NCBI RefSeq assembly: GCF_965208895.1
Contig: NZ_OZ242363.1
Location: 3,658,001-3,722,000 of the forward strand
From: Poriferisodalis sp965208895
Lineage (GTDB): Bacteria > Actinomycetota > Acidimicrobiia > Acidimicrobiales > Poriferisodalaceae
Length of the DNA: 64,000 bases
Reading direction: 5' to 3'
Below, one piece after another: positions 7,275 to 14,342 of this stretch (the first letter of the stretch is position 1; each line of letters opens with the position of its first letter). The translations under genes and the position numbers were made by a program. The notes under the pieces were generated by a model. The model had not been told where the DNA came from, ran no database searches, and saw only the letters and a program-made list of their open reading frames with translations.

Positions 7275-7568
7275 ATGCTAGGAAATGGGAGATATCCGGC
7301 CGAGTTGCGTGAGCGTGCGGTGAGGATGGTGCTCGACAACGAGCGTCTTTACGGTTCGCAGTGGGAGGCGATCTGCTCGGTCGCGGAGAAGCTGGGGCCA
7401 ACACCGGAGACGGTGCGGCTGTGGGTGCGCCGCGCTGAGATCGACGGCGGGACCCGCCCGGGGGTGACCACAGCCGAGCGTGCCCGGATCAAAGAGCTCG
7501 AGGGCGAGAACCGTGAGCTGCGCCGCGCGAACGAGATCCTCAAGGCGGCGTCGGCTTTCTTCGGGTAA
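7275..7568 (+). CDS. IS3-family transposase OrfA
   Basis: A 97-residue protein: an N-terminal helix-turn-helix (about 5-55, RYPAELRERAVRMVLDNE, with the WVRRAE recognition end) and a C-terminal leucine-zipper-like coiled coil (about 68-95, ARIKELEGENRELRRANEI) ending KAASAFFG. GGATGGAG upstream supports ATG 7275. In a complete element a -1 frameshift near the end would fuse it to OrfB; here OrfB is truncated, so the protein cannot transpose the element but could still bind its ends. Confidence 0.8.
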   Translation: MLGNGRYPAELRERAVRMVLDNERLYGSQWEAICSVAEKLGPTPETVRLWVRRAEIDGGTRPGVTTAERARIKELEGENRELRRANEILKAASAFFG

Positions 7569-7574
7569 GGGGCT

Positions 7575-7790
7575 CGACCGCCAGTCCCGCAGGTAGTGGC
7601 GTTCATCGACGCCCATCGCGGCCGGTTCGGGGTCGAGCCGATCTGCGCTGTGCTCACAGAGCACGGCGTCGGGATCGCCCCGTCCGCCTATTACGCAGCC
7701 AAGACCCGGCCGCCGTCGGCTCGGGCGCTGCGCGATGGCTGGCTGCGCGAAGAGATCGCCAGGGTGCACCAGGAGAACTACGACGAGGAG
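7575..7790 (+). pseudogene. IS3-family transposase OrfB, 3'-truncated
   Basis: In the frame after OrfA the text reads ARPPVPQVVAFIDAHRGRFG and continues with GVEPICAVLTEHGVGIAPSA, the usual HTH_21 start of OrfB. It stops matching after REEIARVHQENY. The whole DDE integrase core is missing. Confidence 0.75.
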
Positions 7791-7919
7791 TGTCATTTCC
7801 TCTGTGTAAGGGGCTGGTCTGAGAGTGTCGTGTCGGTGATGGATCCCGGTGCCACAGAAAGGGCTGTAATGACTGAGAATCATCGAGAGAGGGTGTCGGC
7901 GGGGCCGGCGGCGGACATG
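7784..7919 (+). mobile_element. 5' end fragment of an IS256-like element
   Basis: A possible terminal repeat (GTGTCATTTCCTCTGTGTAA) is followed by a short leader and an ATG at 7869 opening MTENHRERVSAGPAADM, which resembles the start of mutator-type transposases. It ends where the 448-bp inverted repeat begins. Family assignment is tentative because only about 17 codons remain. Confidence 0.4.
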
Positions 7920-8367
7920 ACGCCGCCCCGTCAGGCGGCTCGCCGGCCCGCCCGCGACAACCGGACAGTGCAAGCGCCGAGAGCAGCCGCAGGCTTCCCC
8001 GCTGTGCATGCAGAGCTCTGGGCATCGGGGACCGTCGCATCATGACCGAGGAATCGGAGTTGCCGTCGTGGTGGCGGCCTGACTTCACGTCGCGCTACGC
8101 GAGAGAGCGCCAAGCTCAGGCGTTCTATGTGACGATCCCGTTCGTCGTCGCCGCGTTCCTGTTCCGGCTGTTAGCCGGCTTTGACTTCTATGTGAGCTTC
8201 GCCGCCGCAACGCCGTTCGCGGCCATCGGCTGGATCGGCCTGCGAGCACGGCTGAAGTACCGCCGCGAGCGCCACCTGTAGACCGCTTCAGAACCATCAG
8301 CAGTATCGGGCAGACGACAATCGCCACAAAGATCGCCGCGCCAGCGAAGTGCTGGCGGCGCCCGCAT
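7920..8367. repeat. 448-bp inverted repeat, right copy
   Basis: Reverse complement of 2873-3320. Near-perfect identity suggests recent duplication or continuing gene conversion. The remaining 8368-8491 has no gene; it includes another CTGACCAGCGGTT motif (about 8389). Confidence 0.85.
8042..8281 (+). CDS. Small two-helix membrane protein (79 aa), right copy
   Basis: Identical in protein sequence to 2959-3198: WWRPDF near the start, a basic patch, two helices and a basic LKYRRERHL tail. ATG 8042 follows GACCGT by 6 nt, as in the other copy. Having three copies of this family close to IS fragments and exported-protein genes suggests it belongs to the same accessory gene pool. Function unknown. 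Confidence 0.6.
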   Translation: MTEESELPSWWRPDFTSRYARERQAQAFYVTIPFVVAAFLFRLLAGFDFYVSFAAATPFAAIGWIGLRARLKYRRERHL

Positions 8368-8491
8368 TAAGCGTTCGCCGAAACTGTCTCTGACCAGCGG
8401 TTATAGGTGACAGCGAGGTGTGGGAAAAGCTTGTCGGAGCGCAAGAAGCGAGTGCCCAGCCCGAGGCTTCGGTGCTGGTCGGTCGCCGGAT

Positions 8492-9430
8492 TCAGTCAGT
8501 TGCAGCGGGCATGGCCAGCCGCAGCGCATCGGGCACCCACTCAAGCTGGAGTTCGTCGACGGTGCCGAGGTGATCGCCGTCAATCTGGTGTCCGAACGGG
8601 CGGATACCTGTCACGGTGAGTTCGCGCACATCGTCGATGCGCTGCACCACGTTCGGATCGGTGTCGCTCAGGTTTCCGTTTGCACGGAACACCGCCGAGA
8701 GCACATCCAGCGAGTCGGCGAATCGAAGCGACCGCAATCCCACCACGGACAGTCCGCTGTGCAGCGTTGCTGCGGGGGCGATCCGAACCGGACGACTGCC
8801 CAGAAACGTGTACGGGTCAGTGTTGGCCACCACGACCAGGAAGCAGCCGTCTATGGACGCCGTTGCCGGCGTCGTCGTGGTGACGTTCAGCGTCCCGGCC
8901 TGCCGGTCGTAGCGGCGCAGCAGCGTGTCGATGCCGGCGAGGAGGAACAGCGGGTGGCCGAGGTATCGCTTGAGCGTCGGGTGGCGCTCGACGCGCTCCA
9001 CGATTGCTGCGTCGAGTCCCATGCCGCAGTGGAACAGGAAGTAGCGACCCGAGGTGCGACCCAGCCCTGCCGAGGTGATGCTGTCGGCCTCGAGCGCATC
9101 GAGAACTGCCTCTGTCGCCACGAGCGGGTCGTCAGGCGTCCCAATCGTCCGGGCGAACACGTTGGTGGAGCCGCCCGGCAACGCTGCGAGCACGCAGTCG
9201 GTGCCGGCAACGCCGTTGGCTGCTTCATTGAGCGTGCCGTCGCCGCCCAGCACCACCACGGCATCGGTGCCGGTCGTCGCCGCCCCCCGTGCGAGACGAG
9301 CCGCGTGGCCGCGCCGGTTGGTGAAGGCCACCTCGGTGTCGTGACGCTGCGAGAGCGCAGTGTGGATCAGCACGCGCGTCCGGGCGGTGGTCGACGAGGC
9401 GGAGTCGTTGACCAGCAGGAGGACACGCAC
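8492..9430 (-). CDS. Diacylglycerol kinase / lipid kinase family protein
   Basis: A 312-residue protein of the DagK/YegS/BmrU fold, which phosphorylates diacylglycerol or related lipids with ATP at the membrane. The nucleotide-binding signature VVLGGDGTLNEAANG lies near residues 60-75, followed by ALPGGSTNVFARTIG, the usual GTxNDFAR-like block (here GSTNVFAR). The C-terminal lobe ends with the substrate-side motif GHQIDGD. The length is normal. GTG 9430 is preceded by GAGACT with 6 nt between, the same box as before rpiB; the longer upstream frame runs antisense to etfB and is rejected. It is divergent from etfB, with the 72-bp tandem repeats between them. Confidence 0.85.
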   Translation of the reverse strand: MRVLLLVNDSASSTTARTRVLIHTALSQRHDTEVAFTNRRGHAARLARGAATTGTDAVVVLGGDGTLNEAANGVAGTDCVLAALPGGSTNVFARTIGTPDDPLVATEAVLDALEADSITSAGLGRTSGRYFLFHCGMGLDAAIVERVERHPTLKRYLGHPLFLLAGIDTLLRRYDRQAGTLNVTTTTPATASIDGCFLVVVANTDPYTFLGSRPVRIAPAATLHSGLSVVGLRSLRFADSLDVLSAVFRANGNLSDTDPNVVQRIDDVRELTVTGIRPFGHQIDGDHLGTVDELQLEWVPDALRLAMPAATD

Positions 9431-9436
9431 CGCGCA

Positions 9437-9442
9437 AGTCTC
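9437..9442 (-). promoter_or_regulatory. Candidate leaderless -10 box (GAGACT)
   Basis: GAGACT lies 6 nt before GTG 9430; it fits the A2/T6 pattern of the TANNNT boxes and equals the box before both rpiB copies. Confidence 0.4.
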
Positions 9443-9445
9443 GCC

Positions 9446-9585
9446 CCGACGCGAGCTTGCGAGCGCCATCAGACAATTGGTGTGGCAACGAAGCGCTGAG
9501 TCGGCAGGTTGCTGTTCCCGACGCGAGCTTGCGAGCGCCATCAGACACGGCGTGTGGCAACGAAGCCTTGAGTCGGCAGACTCTC
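9446..9585. repeat. Two tandem copies of a 72-bp intergenic repeat
   Basis: Units begin at 9446 and 9518 with CCGACGCGAGCTTGCGAGCG and end near GAGTCGGCAG; they differ at a few positions. They fill the divergent promoter region between the lipid kinase and etfB. Confidence 0.85.
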
Positions 9586-9590
9586 GCGTC

Positions 9591-10370
9591 ATGAAGGTCG
9601 TTGTGTGCGTCAAGCAGATCCCCGACCCGGCAGTGCCGGGACAGCTAGAGCCCGATACCAACACGTTGAATCGGGACGACAAGCTGATTCTGGATGAATC
9701 TGACTCGTACGGTGTCGAGATGGCACTGCAGCTCGTCGAGGCGGCCGGCGGCGGACAGGTGTCGCTGGTGTCGATGGCGCCCCGATCGGAGACCAGCGGG
9801 TTGCGGACGGCGCTGGCGATGGGTGCCGACGACGCCGTATTGATCAGCGACGAGGCGCTGGCCGGCAGCGACGCACTTGGCACTGCCAAGGTGCTCGGTG
9901 CCGCGATCGGCGAGCTCGAAGCCGACCTCGTACTGGCCGGCGTCGAGTCCAGCGACGGCTACACCGGCACCGTTCCCGAGATGGTGGCCGGCGTCATGGG
10001 CGTGCCGTCCATCACCTTTGCGAAGCACATCGAGATTTCCGACGGGGTCGCAAGCGTGCAGCGCCAGACCGAGGCGGGATACGACCAGGTGGAGTGCGCG
10101 CTGCCGGCGGTGGTCTCGGTGACAGCCGGTGTGGTCGAGCCGCGATACCCGTCATTCAAAGGAATCATGGCGGCCAAGAAGAAGCCGGTCGATGCGAAGG
10201 ATCTCGGTGCACTGGGCATCGACGCGAGCGCTGTCGGCGTGGCCGGGGCCCGCCAGGAAACGGTTGAGGTGACCGACGCACCCGAACGCGAGGCCGGCGA
10301 GATCATCACCGACGAAGGCGACGCGCACACCAACATCGTCGAGTTCCTCACCGAGCTCAAGGTCATCTGA
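9591..10370 (+). CDS. etfB: Electron transfer flavoprotein beta subunit
   Basis: A 259-residue small ETF subunit. With EtfA it forms the FAD-containing heterodimer that takes electrons from acyl-CoA and related dehydrogenases and passes them to ETF-quinone oxidoreductase; this subunit binds AMP. It starts MKVVVCVKQIPDP, has the conserved ALAMGADDAVLI and VLAGVESSDGYTG segments (AMP site and partner contact), and PRYPSFKGIMAAKKKP. The recognition-loop region lies near residues 185-200. Length and start are typical. etfA follows 75 bp downstream on the same strand. GACTCT 6 nt before the ATG may be a weak leaderless -10 box. Confidence 0.95.
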   Translation: MKVVVCVKQIPDPAVPGQLEPDTNTLNRDDKLILDESDSYGVEMALQLVEAAGGGQVSLVSMAPRSETSGLRTALAMGADDAVLISDEALAGSDALGTAKVLGAAIGELEADLVLAGVESSDGYTGTVPEMVAGVMGVPSITFAKHIEISDGVASVQRQTEAGYDQVECALPAVVSVTAGVVEPRYPSFKGIMAAKKKPVDAKDLGALGIDASAVGVAGARQETVEVTDAPEREAGEIITDEGDAHTNIVEFLTELKVI

Positions 10371-10445
10371 CCCGACGGATGATGCACACCGGTTGAGCCC
10401 GCCACTTGAACTACTGACCTACGAATCCGACAGGAACCACTCCCC

Positions 10446-11408
10446 ATGACGCTTGCACAGATTCTGCTCTTCGCTGAAGGCGATGCCGATGGTGCCTCCG
10501 GCCTCACGCTCGAGCTCGCCACCAAGGCTCGGTCGCTGGCCGACACCGTGACTGCATTCGCCCCCGCACACGGTGAAGCCATGGCTGCCGAACTGGGCGC
10601 ACACGGCGTGACCACCGTGTATGCACTCGAAGGACTCGGCGACGGGCTGGTCGGTGTTCACGCCGCAGCCGCGCTTGCCGCTCATATCGACGCCGCCTCG
10701 CCTGATGCGGTGTTCTTCGGCCAGACCACCGACGGGCGCGATACCGCCGCCCGGCTGGCAGTGCTGGCGGATCGTCCTGTGTCCACCAACAACGTGGGCG
10801 CGCAGGTCGTCGACGGCGGACTCGTGACCGAGGAGCCGATCTTCGGCGGGACCCAGAACATCTACACCGCGTACCGCGCGCCGGCGCCAGCCCTCGCGAT
10901 GTTCCGCCCGAAGAGTTTCGAGGCCGAGCCCAGCGGAGGCGGGGCCGCTGCCGTCGAGAGCGTCTCCGCCGTGGATCCCGGCGAAGCGGGACGAGCGACG
11001 GTGACCGGACGTCATGCCGAGGAGCGCTCAGGCCCGCAACTCGACGATGCCGCCGTGGTGGTGTCGGGCGGCCGAGGGCTGGGCCAGCCCGATGCATATT
11101 CGATGGTCGATGAGCTCGCAGGTCTGCTCGGCGCGGCGTCCGGTGCCTCTCGGGCCATCGTGGACGCAGGCTGGGTTCCCTACGCCAAGCAGGTCGGCCA
11201 GACCGGCAAGGTGGTGAAGCCCAACGTGTACATCGCCTGCGGCATCTCAGGTGCCACCCAGCATCTGGTCGGCATGAAGGGTTCCAAGAACATCGTCGCC
11301 ATCAACAAGGATCCCGAGGCGCCGATCTTCGGAGTGGCCGATTTGGGCATCGTGGGCGACGTGCACAAGGTGATGCCGGCGCTGATCGAGGCCCTCAAGT
11401 CGCGTTAG
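10446..11408 (+). CDS. etfA: Electron transfer flavoprotein alpha subunit
   Basis: A 320-residue large ETF subunit with an N-terminal Rossmann-like half and a C-terminal FAD domain. The FAD signature is clear: GQTGKVVKPNVYIACGISG, then GATQHLVGMKGSKNIVAINK and DPEAPIFGVADLGIVGD (about residues 255-305). The start ATG 10446 has AGGAACC upstream at reasonable spacing. It follows etfB and completes the heterodimer. A hairpin repeat that can serve as terminator begins at its stop codon. Confidence 0.95.
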   Translation: MTLAQILLFAEGDADGASGLTLELATKARSLADTVTAFAPAHGEAMAAELGAHGVTTVYALEGLGDGLVGVHAAAALAAHIDAASPDAVFFGQTTDGRDTAARLAVLADRPVSTNNVGAQVVDGGLVTEEPIFGGTQNIYTAYRAPAPALAMFRPKSFEAEPSGGGAAAVESVSAVDPGEAGRATVTGRHAEERSGPQLDDAAVVVSGGRGLGQPDAYSMVDELAGLLGAASGASRAIVDAGWVPYAKQVGQTGKVVKPNVYIACGISGATQHLVGMKGSKNIVAINKDPEAPIFGVADLGIVGDVHKVMPALIEALKSR

Positions 11409-11470
11409 ACCAGCGGCTGTCGCACTAACGGTGGTTAGACCAGCGGCTGTCGCACTACCGCTGGTTAAAC
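11405..11470. terminator. Tandem hairpin repeat between convergent genes
   Basis: Two copies of a unit of about 31 bp containing GACCAGCGGCTGTCGCACTA. The second pairs ACCAGCGG with CCGCTGGT, a strong stem without a T-tract. It sits between the ends of etfA and the convergent SCO1664-like gene, where a bidirectional terminator is expected. Confidence 0.5.
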
Positions 11471-12238
11471 CAGCGGCCAGGGCCAGCGTCGGCCGCCGTC
11501 GTCATCGGGGAACCTCCCGAAGTCGGCCAGCCACTCGGCGCGCTCGGCCAGGGCGCTGAACTCGTCGGGTCGCAGCCACTGCGCAAGTTCGGCCGGCGGT
11601 TCAGCAGCGGATCCGATGGCGGTGCCGAGTTCGTCGTCGAAGGGTTCCCCGCCAAAGTCCCAGATGACCGTCCGCAGTTTGAAGTCGCTCGCGAAGCACA
11701 GGCCCTGGTCGATGCCGTAGATCGGCCCCCAACGCGACGCCAAGCAGTGCCCCGATTTGCGATCAGTGTTGTTGGCGATGAGGTCGAAGGCGCAGATCTG
11801 CCGCAGATCGTCATGGTGGCGTTCTTCGGAGACGAGCGTGAAGTAGTGCTCCTCGAAATTGGCATCAATGAACAGCTGAACCGAGCCCACGCCGAAGGGG
11901 CCGTCTCGCTCAACCGTGGGCGGGATGACGCGCCACCCCAACGCCTCCGACAGCTCGAATGCAGCGATCTCGCGCCGGTACAAGCCGGAAGGGAAGTCCC
12001 ACAGCGGGCGCTCTCCCCGTTCGGGCTTGTAGATCGCAGCAGTGGGAGTGGTGGCGTGATCGATTCGCACCAAGAACGTGGCGTTGCTGCTGTAGGGCAT
12101 CCTTCCCAGCACGGAAATGTCTCCCTGGCGGAGCACCTCGAGGGCATCGGTCACAGCCGCATCCCAGATGACCGGCAATTCGAGCTGCTGACCGTCGTCG
12201 CTGCGGGGCAGCACGTGGTGTGGGGCCGGTTCGTTCAC
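11465..12238 (-). CDS. SCO1664 family protein
   Basis: A 257-residue protein of the actinobacterial SCO1664 family, which has a PI3/PI4-kinase-like fold of unproved activity. Seen are GRMPYSSNATFLVRI, YKPERGERPLWDFPSGLYRR, EALGWRVIPPTVERDGPFG, the catalytic-loop-like CAFDLIANNTDRKSGH, and WGPIYGIDQGLCFASDFKLR with a DFG-like IDQG. GTG 12238 (VNEPAPHHV) is chosen because upstream sequence codes for DUF3090 in another frame. It is last in the operon phosphatase-DUF3090-SCO1664, a well conserved actinobacterial gene trio, so the three probably act together; the substrate is unknown. Confidence 0.85.
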   Translation of the reverse strand: MNEPAPHHVLPRSDDGQQLELPVIWDAAVTDALEVLRQGDISVLGRMPYSSNATFLVRIDHATTPTAAIYKPERGERPLWDFPSGLYRREIAAFELSEALGWRVIPPTVERDGPFGVGSVQLFIDANFEEHYFTLVSEERHHDDLRQICAFDLIANNTDRKSGHCLASRWGPIYGIDQGLCFASDFKLRTVIWDFGGEPFDDELGTAIGSAAEPPAELAQWLRPDEFSALAERAEWLADFGRFPDDDGGRRWPWPLV

Positions 12239-12263
12239 GCTGAACCATCGCGTGCTGGGACCA

Positions 12264-12776
12264 TCACGTGCGGGGCGGACGGTGCCCGTTGCGCATGCCG
12301 AAGTCGCGGCCCTCTTCGACGAGCAGCAGCGCCTGTTGTGCGAACCCGAGCGCCATCGAGTAGTCGAGATGGAACCGGGCGCGACCACCGGTGCGCTCGT
12401 CGTCATCGGCCGGCTCATCACCCGCAGCAGCCGTGCCCGCTTCAGGGTCGTCGCCGTCGTCGTCATCGATCTCGTCTGCAATGACCACGATGACCTTGCC
12501 CTCGGTATCCATGCCTGTGGCGAGGCGGCCGACGGTCCAAGCAGCCGTCACCGGTTCGACCAATTCACCGACCGCCACCGCGGGGCCCTCATAGCTCTCG
12601 CCTTCGAGCAGCTCGCTCAGCAGGTTCGCCAGCGCCCAGATCTGCCCCTTCTCCAGCTTCAGCGAGACCACGTGACCGGCCTCGGATGCCTGCAGGAAGA
12701 AGATCCGCTGGCCCGGCGGTCCGACCGTTCCGGCCACGAACGTCTCGGGATTGCGGAGGTCGAAATCGTCACTCAT
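12264..12776 (-). CDS. DUF3090 family protein
   Basis: A 170-residue protein of the DUF3090 family. It starts MSDDFDLRNPETFVAGTVG and contains PGQRIFFLQASEAGHVVSLK and LEKGQIWALANLLSELL, ending FHLDYSMALGFAQQALLLVE and EGRDFGMRNGHRPP. An Asp/Glu/Ala-rich insertion (about residues 100-128) separates the halves. ATG 12776 overlaps the stop of the phosphatase gene (ATGA), so translation is coupled. Function is not known for the family; conserved linkage with SCO1664 and the MSMEG_4193-type phosphatase is the main clue. Confidence 0.88.
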   Translation of the reverse strand: MSDDFDLRNPETFVAGTVGPPGQRIFFLQASEAGHVVSLKLEKGQIWALANLLSELLEGESYEGPAVAVGELVEPVTAAWTVGRLATGMDTEGKVIVVIADEIDDDDGDDPEAGTAAAGDEPADDDERTGGRARFHLDYSMALGFAQQALLLVEEGRDFGMRNGHRPPRT

Positions 12777-13411
12777 GCCGGAGCCAATGCTGCGAGGTCG
12801 GACGTGCTGTTTGTCGCCAGCACGACGGGGCCGTCAGTGGAGTACAGGATCGCAGTCACCGAGCACGGCGACACCACGATCCGCTGGAAGAGATCGAGAT
12901 GGGTTCCCATCGCGTCAGCGACCAAGGCCCGTATGGGGTCGGCATGGCTGACGGCCACCACGGTCGCGCCGCGATGACGGGCCGCCAGATCGGTTGCCGT
13001 TGCGGCGATGCGCGCCTGCATCTGGCGGAACGTCTCGCCGTCGGGGAAGCGAAAGCCGCTGGGATAGCGCTGCACCTGCGACCATGCCGCGAGCTTGCGC
13101 AGTTGATTGAGCTTGCGGCCCGTCCAGCGGCCCATGTCTGCTTCGTTCAGGCCGTCGTGAGTGCGCACGCGGCGACCGAGGGCCGCAGCAATCGGAGCGG
13201 CAGTTTCCTGGGCTCGCTCGAGCGGGCTGGCGTATACCGCCGCCACACGGCGACCTCCTGCCGCGATGCGTTCTGCAGCACGCTGCGCCTGCTGGGCTCC
13301 CGCCTCCGACAGGTGCACTCCCGGTCGCCGGCCGTACAGCTCGACACCGGTGGTGGGCGTCAGGCCGTGACGGACGAACAGCAGCAGCGTGGGTCGGGCA
13401 CGGTTTGGCAC
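12773..13411 (-). CDS. Histidine phosphatase, MSMEG_4193 type
   Basis: A 212-residue protein of the histidine phosphatase (phosphoglycerate-mutase-like) superfamily. The catalytic RHG motif is in LLLFVRHGLTPTTG (about residue 15), the second Arg in YASPLERAQETAAPIA, the acid in GLNEADMGRWTG, and the second catalytic His in VAVSHADPIRALVADA (about residues 155-160). GTG 13411 lies 7 nt after TAGCTT; the longer antisense extension over the UDG gene is rejected. First gene of the three-gene operon. The physiological substrate is unknown. Confidence 0.88.
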   Translation of the reverse strand: MPNRARPTLLLFVRHGLTPTTGVELYGRRPGVHLSEAGAQQAQRAAERIAAGGRRVAAVYASPLERAQETAAPIAAALGRRVRTHDGLNEADMGRWTGRKLNQLRKLAAWSQVQRYPSGFRFPDGETFRQMQARIAATATDLAARHRGATVVAVSHADPIRALVADAMGTHLDLFQRIVVSPCSVTAILYSTDGPVVLATNSTSDLAALAPA

Positions 13412-13418
13412 CCGGTGG

Positions 13419-13424
13419 AAGCTA
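13419..13424 (-). promoter_or_regulatory. Leaderless -10 box (TAGCTT)
   Basis: TAGCTT on the minus strand, 7 nt before GTG 13411 of the phosphatase operon. Confidence 0.5.
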
Positions 13425-13504
13425 CTTGTCCAGCCCGCCGCGCAGCGGCTTCGCCGAACGCGGGCAGCGGCGACGGACGGCAACCATGCGGCCGTGAAGA
13501 CTGG

Positions 13505-13510
13505 CACACT
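13505..13510 (+). promoter_or_regulatory. Candidate leaderless -10 box (CACACT)
   Basis: CACACT lies 6 nt before GTG 13517; it matches the A2/T6 positions only. Confidence 0.35.
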
Positions 13511-13516
13511 CGAAGG

Positions 13517-14338
13517 GTGAGCCCCACACCGAGAACGTGCGACGAGGTCCCGGCAGCAGCCAGGTGTTGTGTCGGCACCGACATGGAGGTGAGCCCCACG
13601 TTGAGTACGGGCGGCGAGGCATCGCGTGCGACGGCGCTGCAGCGGCTGAACGAAGAGATCGCAGCATGCAGGTGCTGTGACCGGCTGGTGGCGTGGCGCG
13701 AGCAGACGGCCGCCGACAAGCGGGCCGCATTCGCCGGCGAGGACTACTGGGGCCGGGGCGTGCCTGGATTCGGCGACCCTGGCGCAGCGATCGTGCTCGT
13801 CGGTCTGGCACCCGCCGCGCACGGCGCGAACCGCACGGGCCGGATGTTCACCGGCGACCGTTCGGGCGATTTCCTCTACGCGGCCCTTCATCGCTGTGGC
13901 TTCGCCAATCAACCGGGCTCCAAGCGTGTCGGCGACGGGCTCGAGCTGCGCGATGCGTACATCACCGCGGCGGTTCGCTGTGCGCCGCCGGCCAACAAGC
14001 CCACTCCCGTTGAGCGGGATGCCTGCCGGCCGTTCCTCCAGCGCGAGCTGGCGCTGCTGGTCAACGCGCAGGTCGCCATCGCCCTCGGCGCCTTTGCCTA
14101 CGGCGTGCTGTGCACGTTGGGCGGCGTGCGGCCACGACCACGCTTCGGGCACGGTGCAATCGCCGAAGTGCCCGCCGTCAGCGGTTCAGCCGAGCCTCCG
14201 GCATTGGGCACCGTTTCTCGCATCGTCTGCTCATTCCATCCCAGTCAGCAGAACACCTTCACCGGCCGCCTGACCGCCGACATGGCCGATACGGTGCTCC
14301 GCGATGCCCGCCGGCTGGCGAACCTCCCGCCTGCCTGA
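13517..14338 (+). CDS. Uracil-DNA glycosylase, family 5 (UdgB type)
   Basis: A 273-residue DNA repair enzyme that removes uracil and other deaminated bases from DNA. Motif A is VGLAPAAHGANRTGRMFTGD (about residues 94-113) with family 5 AxxGxNRTGR spacing; motif B is CSFHPSQQNTFTG near residue 240. Cys residues in ACRCCDRL, VRCAPP and RDACRPF fit the 4Fe-4S ligands of this family. The start could be GTG 13517 or GTG 13591; both open VSPT and the first follows CACACT by 6 nt. It is divergent from the phosphatase operon. Confidence 0.9.
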   Translation: MSPTPRTCDEVPAAARCCVGTDMEVSPTLSTGGEASRATALQRLNEEIAACRCCDRLVAWREQTAADKRAAFAGEDYWGRGVPGFGDPGAAIVLVGLAPAAHGANRTGRMFTGDRSGDFLYAALHRCGFANQPGSKRVGDGLELRDAYITAAVRCAPPANKPTPVERDACRPFLQRELALLVNAQVAIALGAFAYGVLCTLGGVRPRPRFGHGAIAEVPAVSGSAEPPALGTVSRIVCSFHPSQQNTFTGRLTADMADTVLRDARRLANLPPA

Positions 14339-14342
14339 GCGG

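Larger units (their letters stand above)
7226..7790 (+). mobile_element. IS3-family element, right part lost
   Basis: The left end begins TGAATCGCCCCGAG, typical of actinobacterial IS3 elements, followed by the RBS and orfA. orfB is cut after about 70 codons, at the junction with another element near 7790. A second, shorter left-end relic of the same element lies at 52170-52262. Confidence 0.75.

Noticed and set aside
9431..9889. N-terminal extension of the lipid kinase frame
   Set aside because: The extension overlaps etfB antisense and is Ser/Ala-rich noise; GTG 9430 gives the family's normal length and has a -10-like box.
13412..14152. N-terminal extension of the histidine phosphatase frame
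   Set aside because: It runs antisense through the UDG gene; the catalytic RHG motif lies just after GTG 13411, as expected for the family start.
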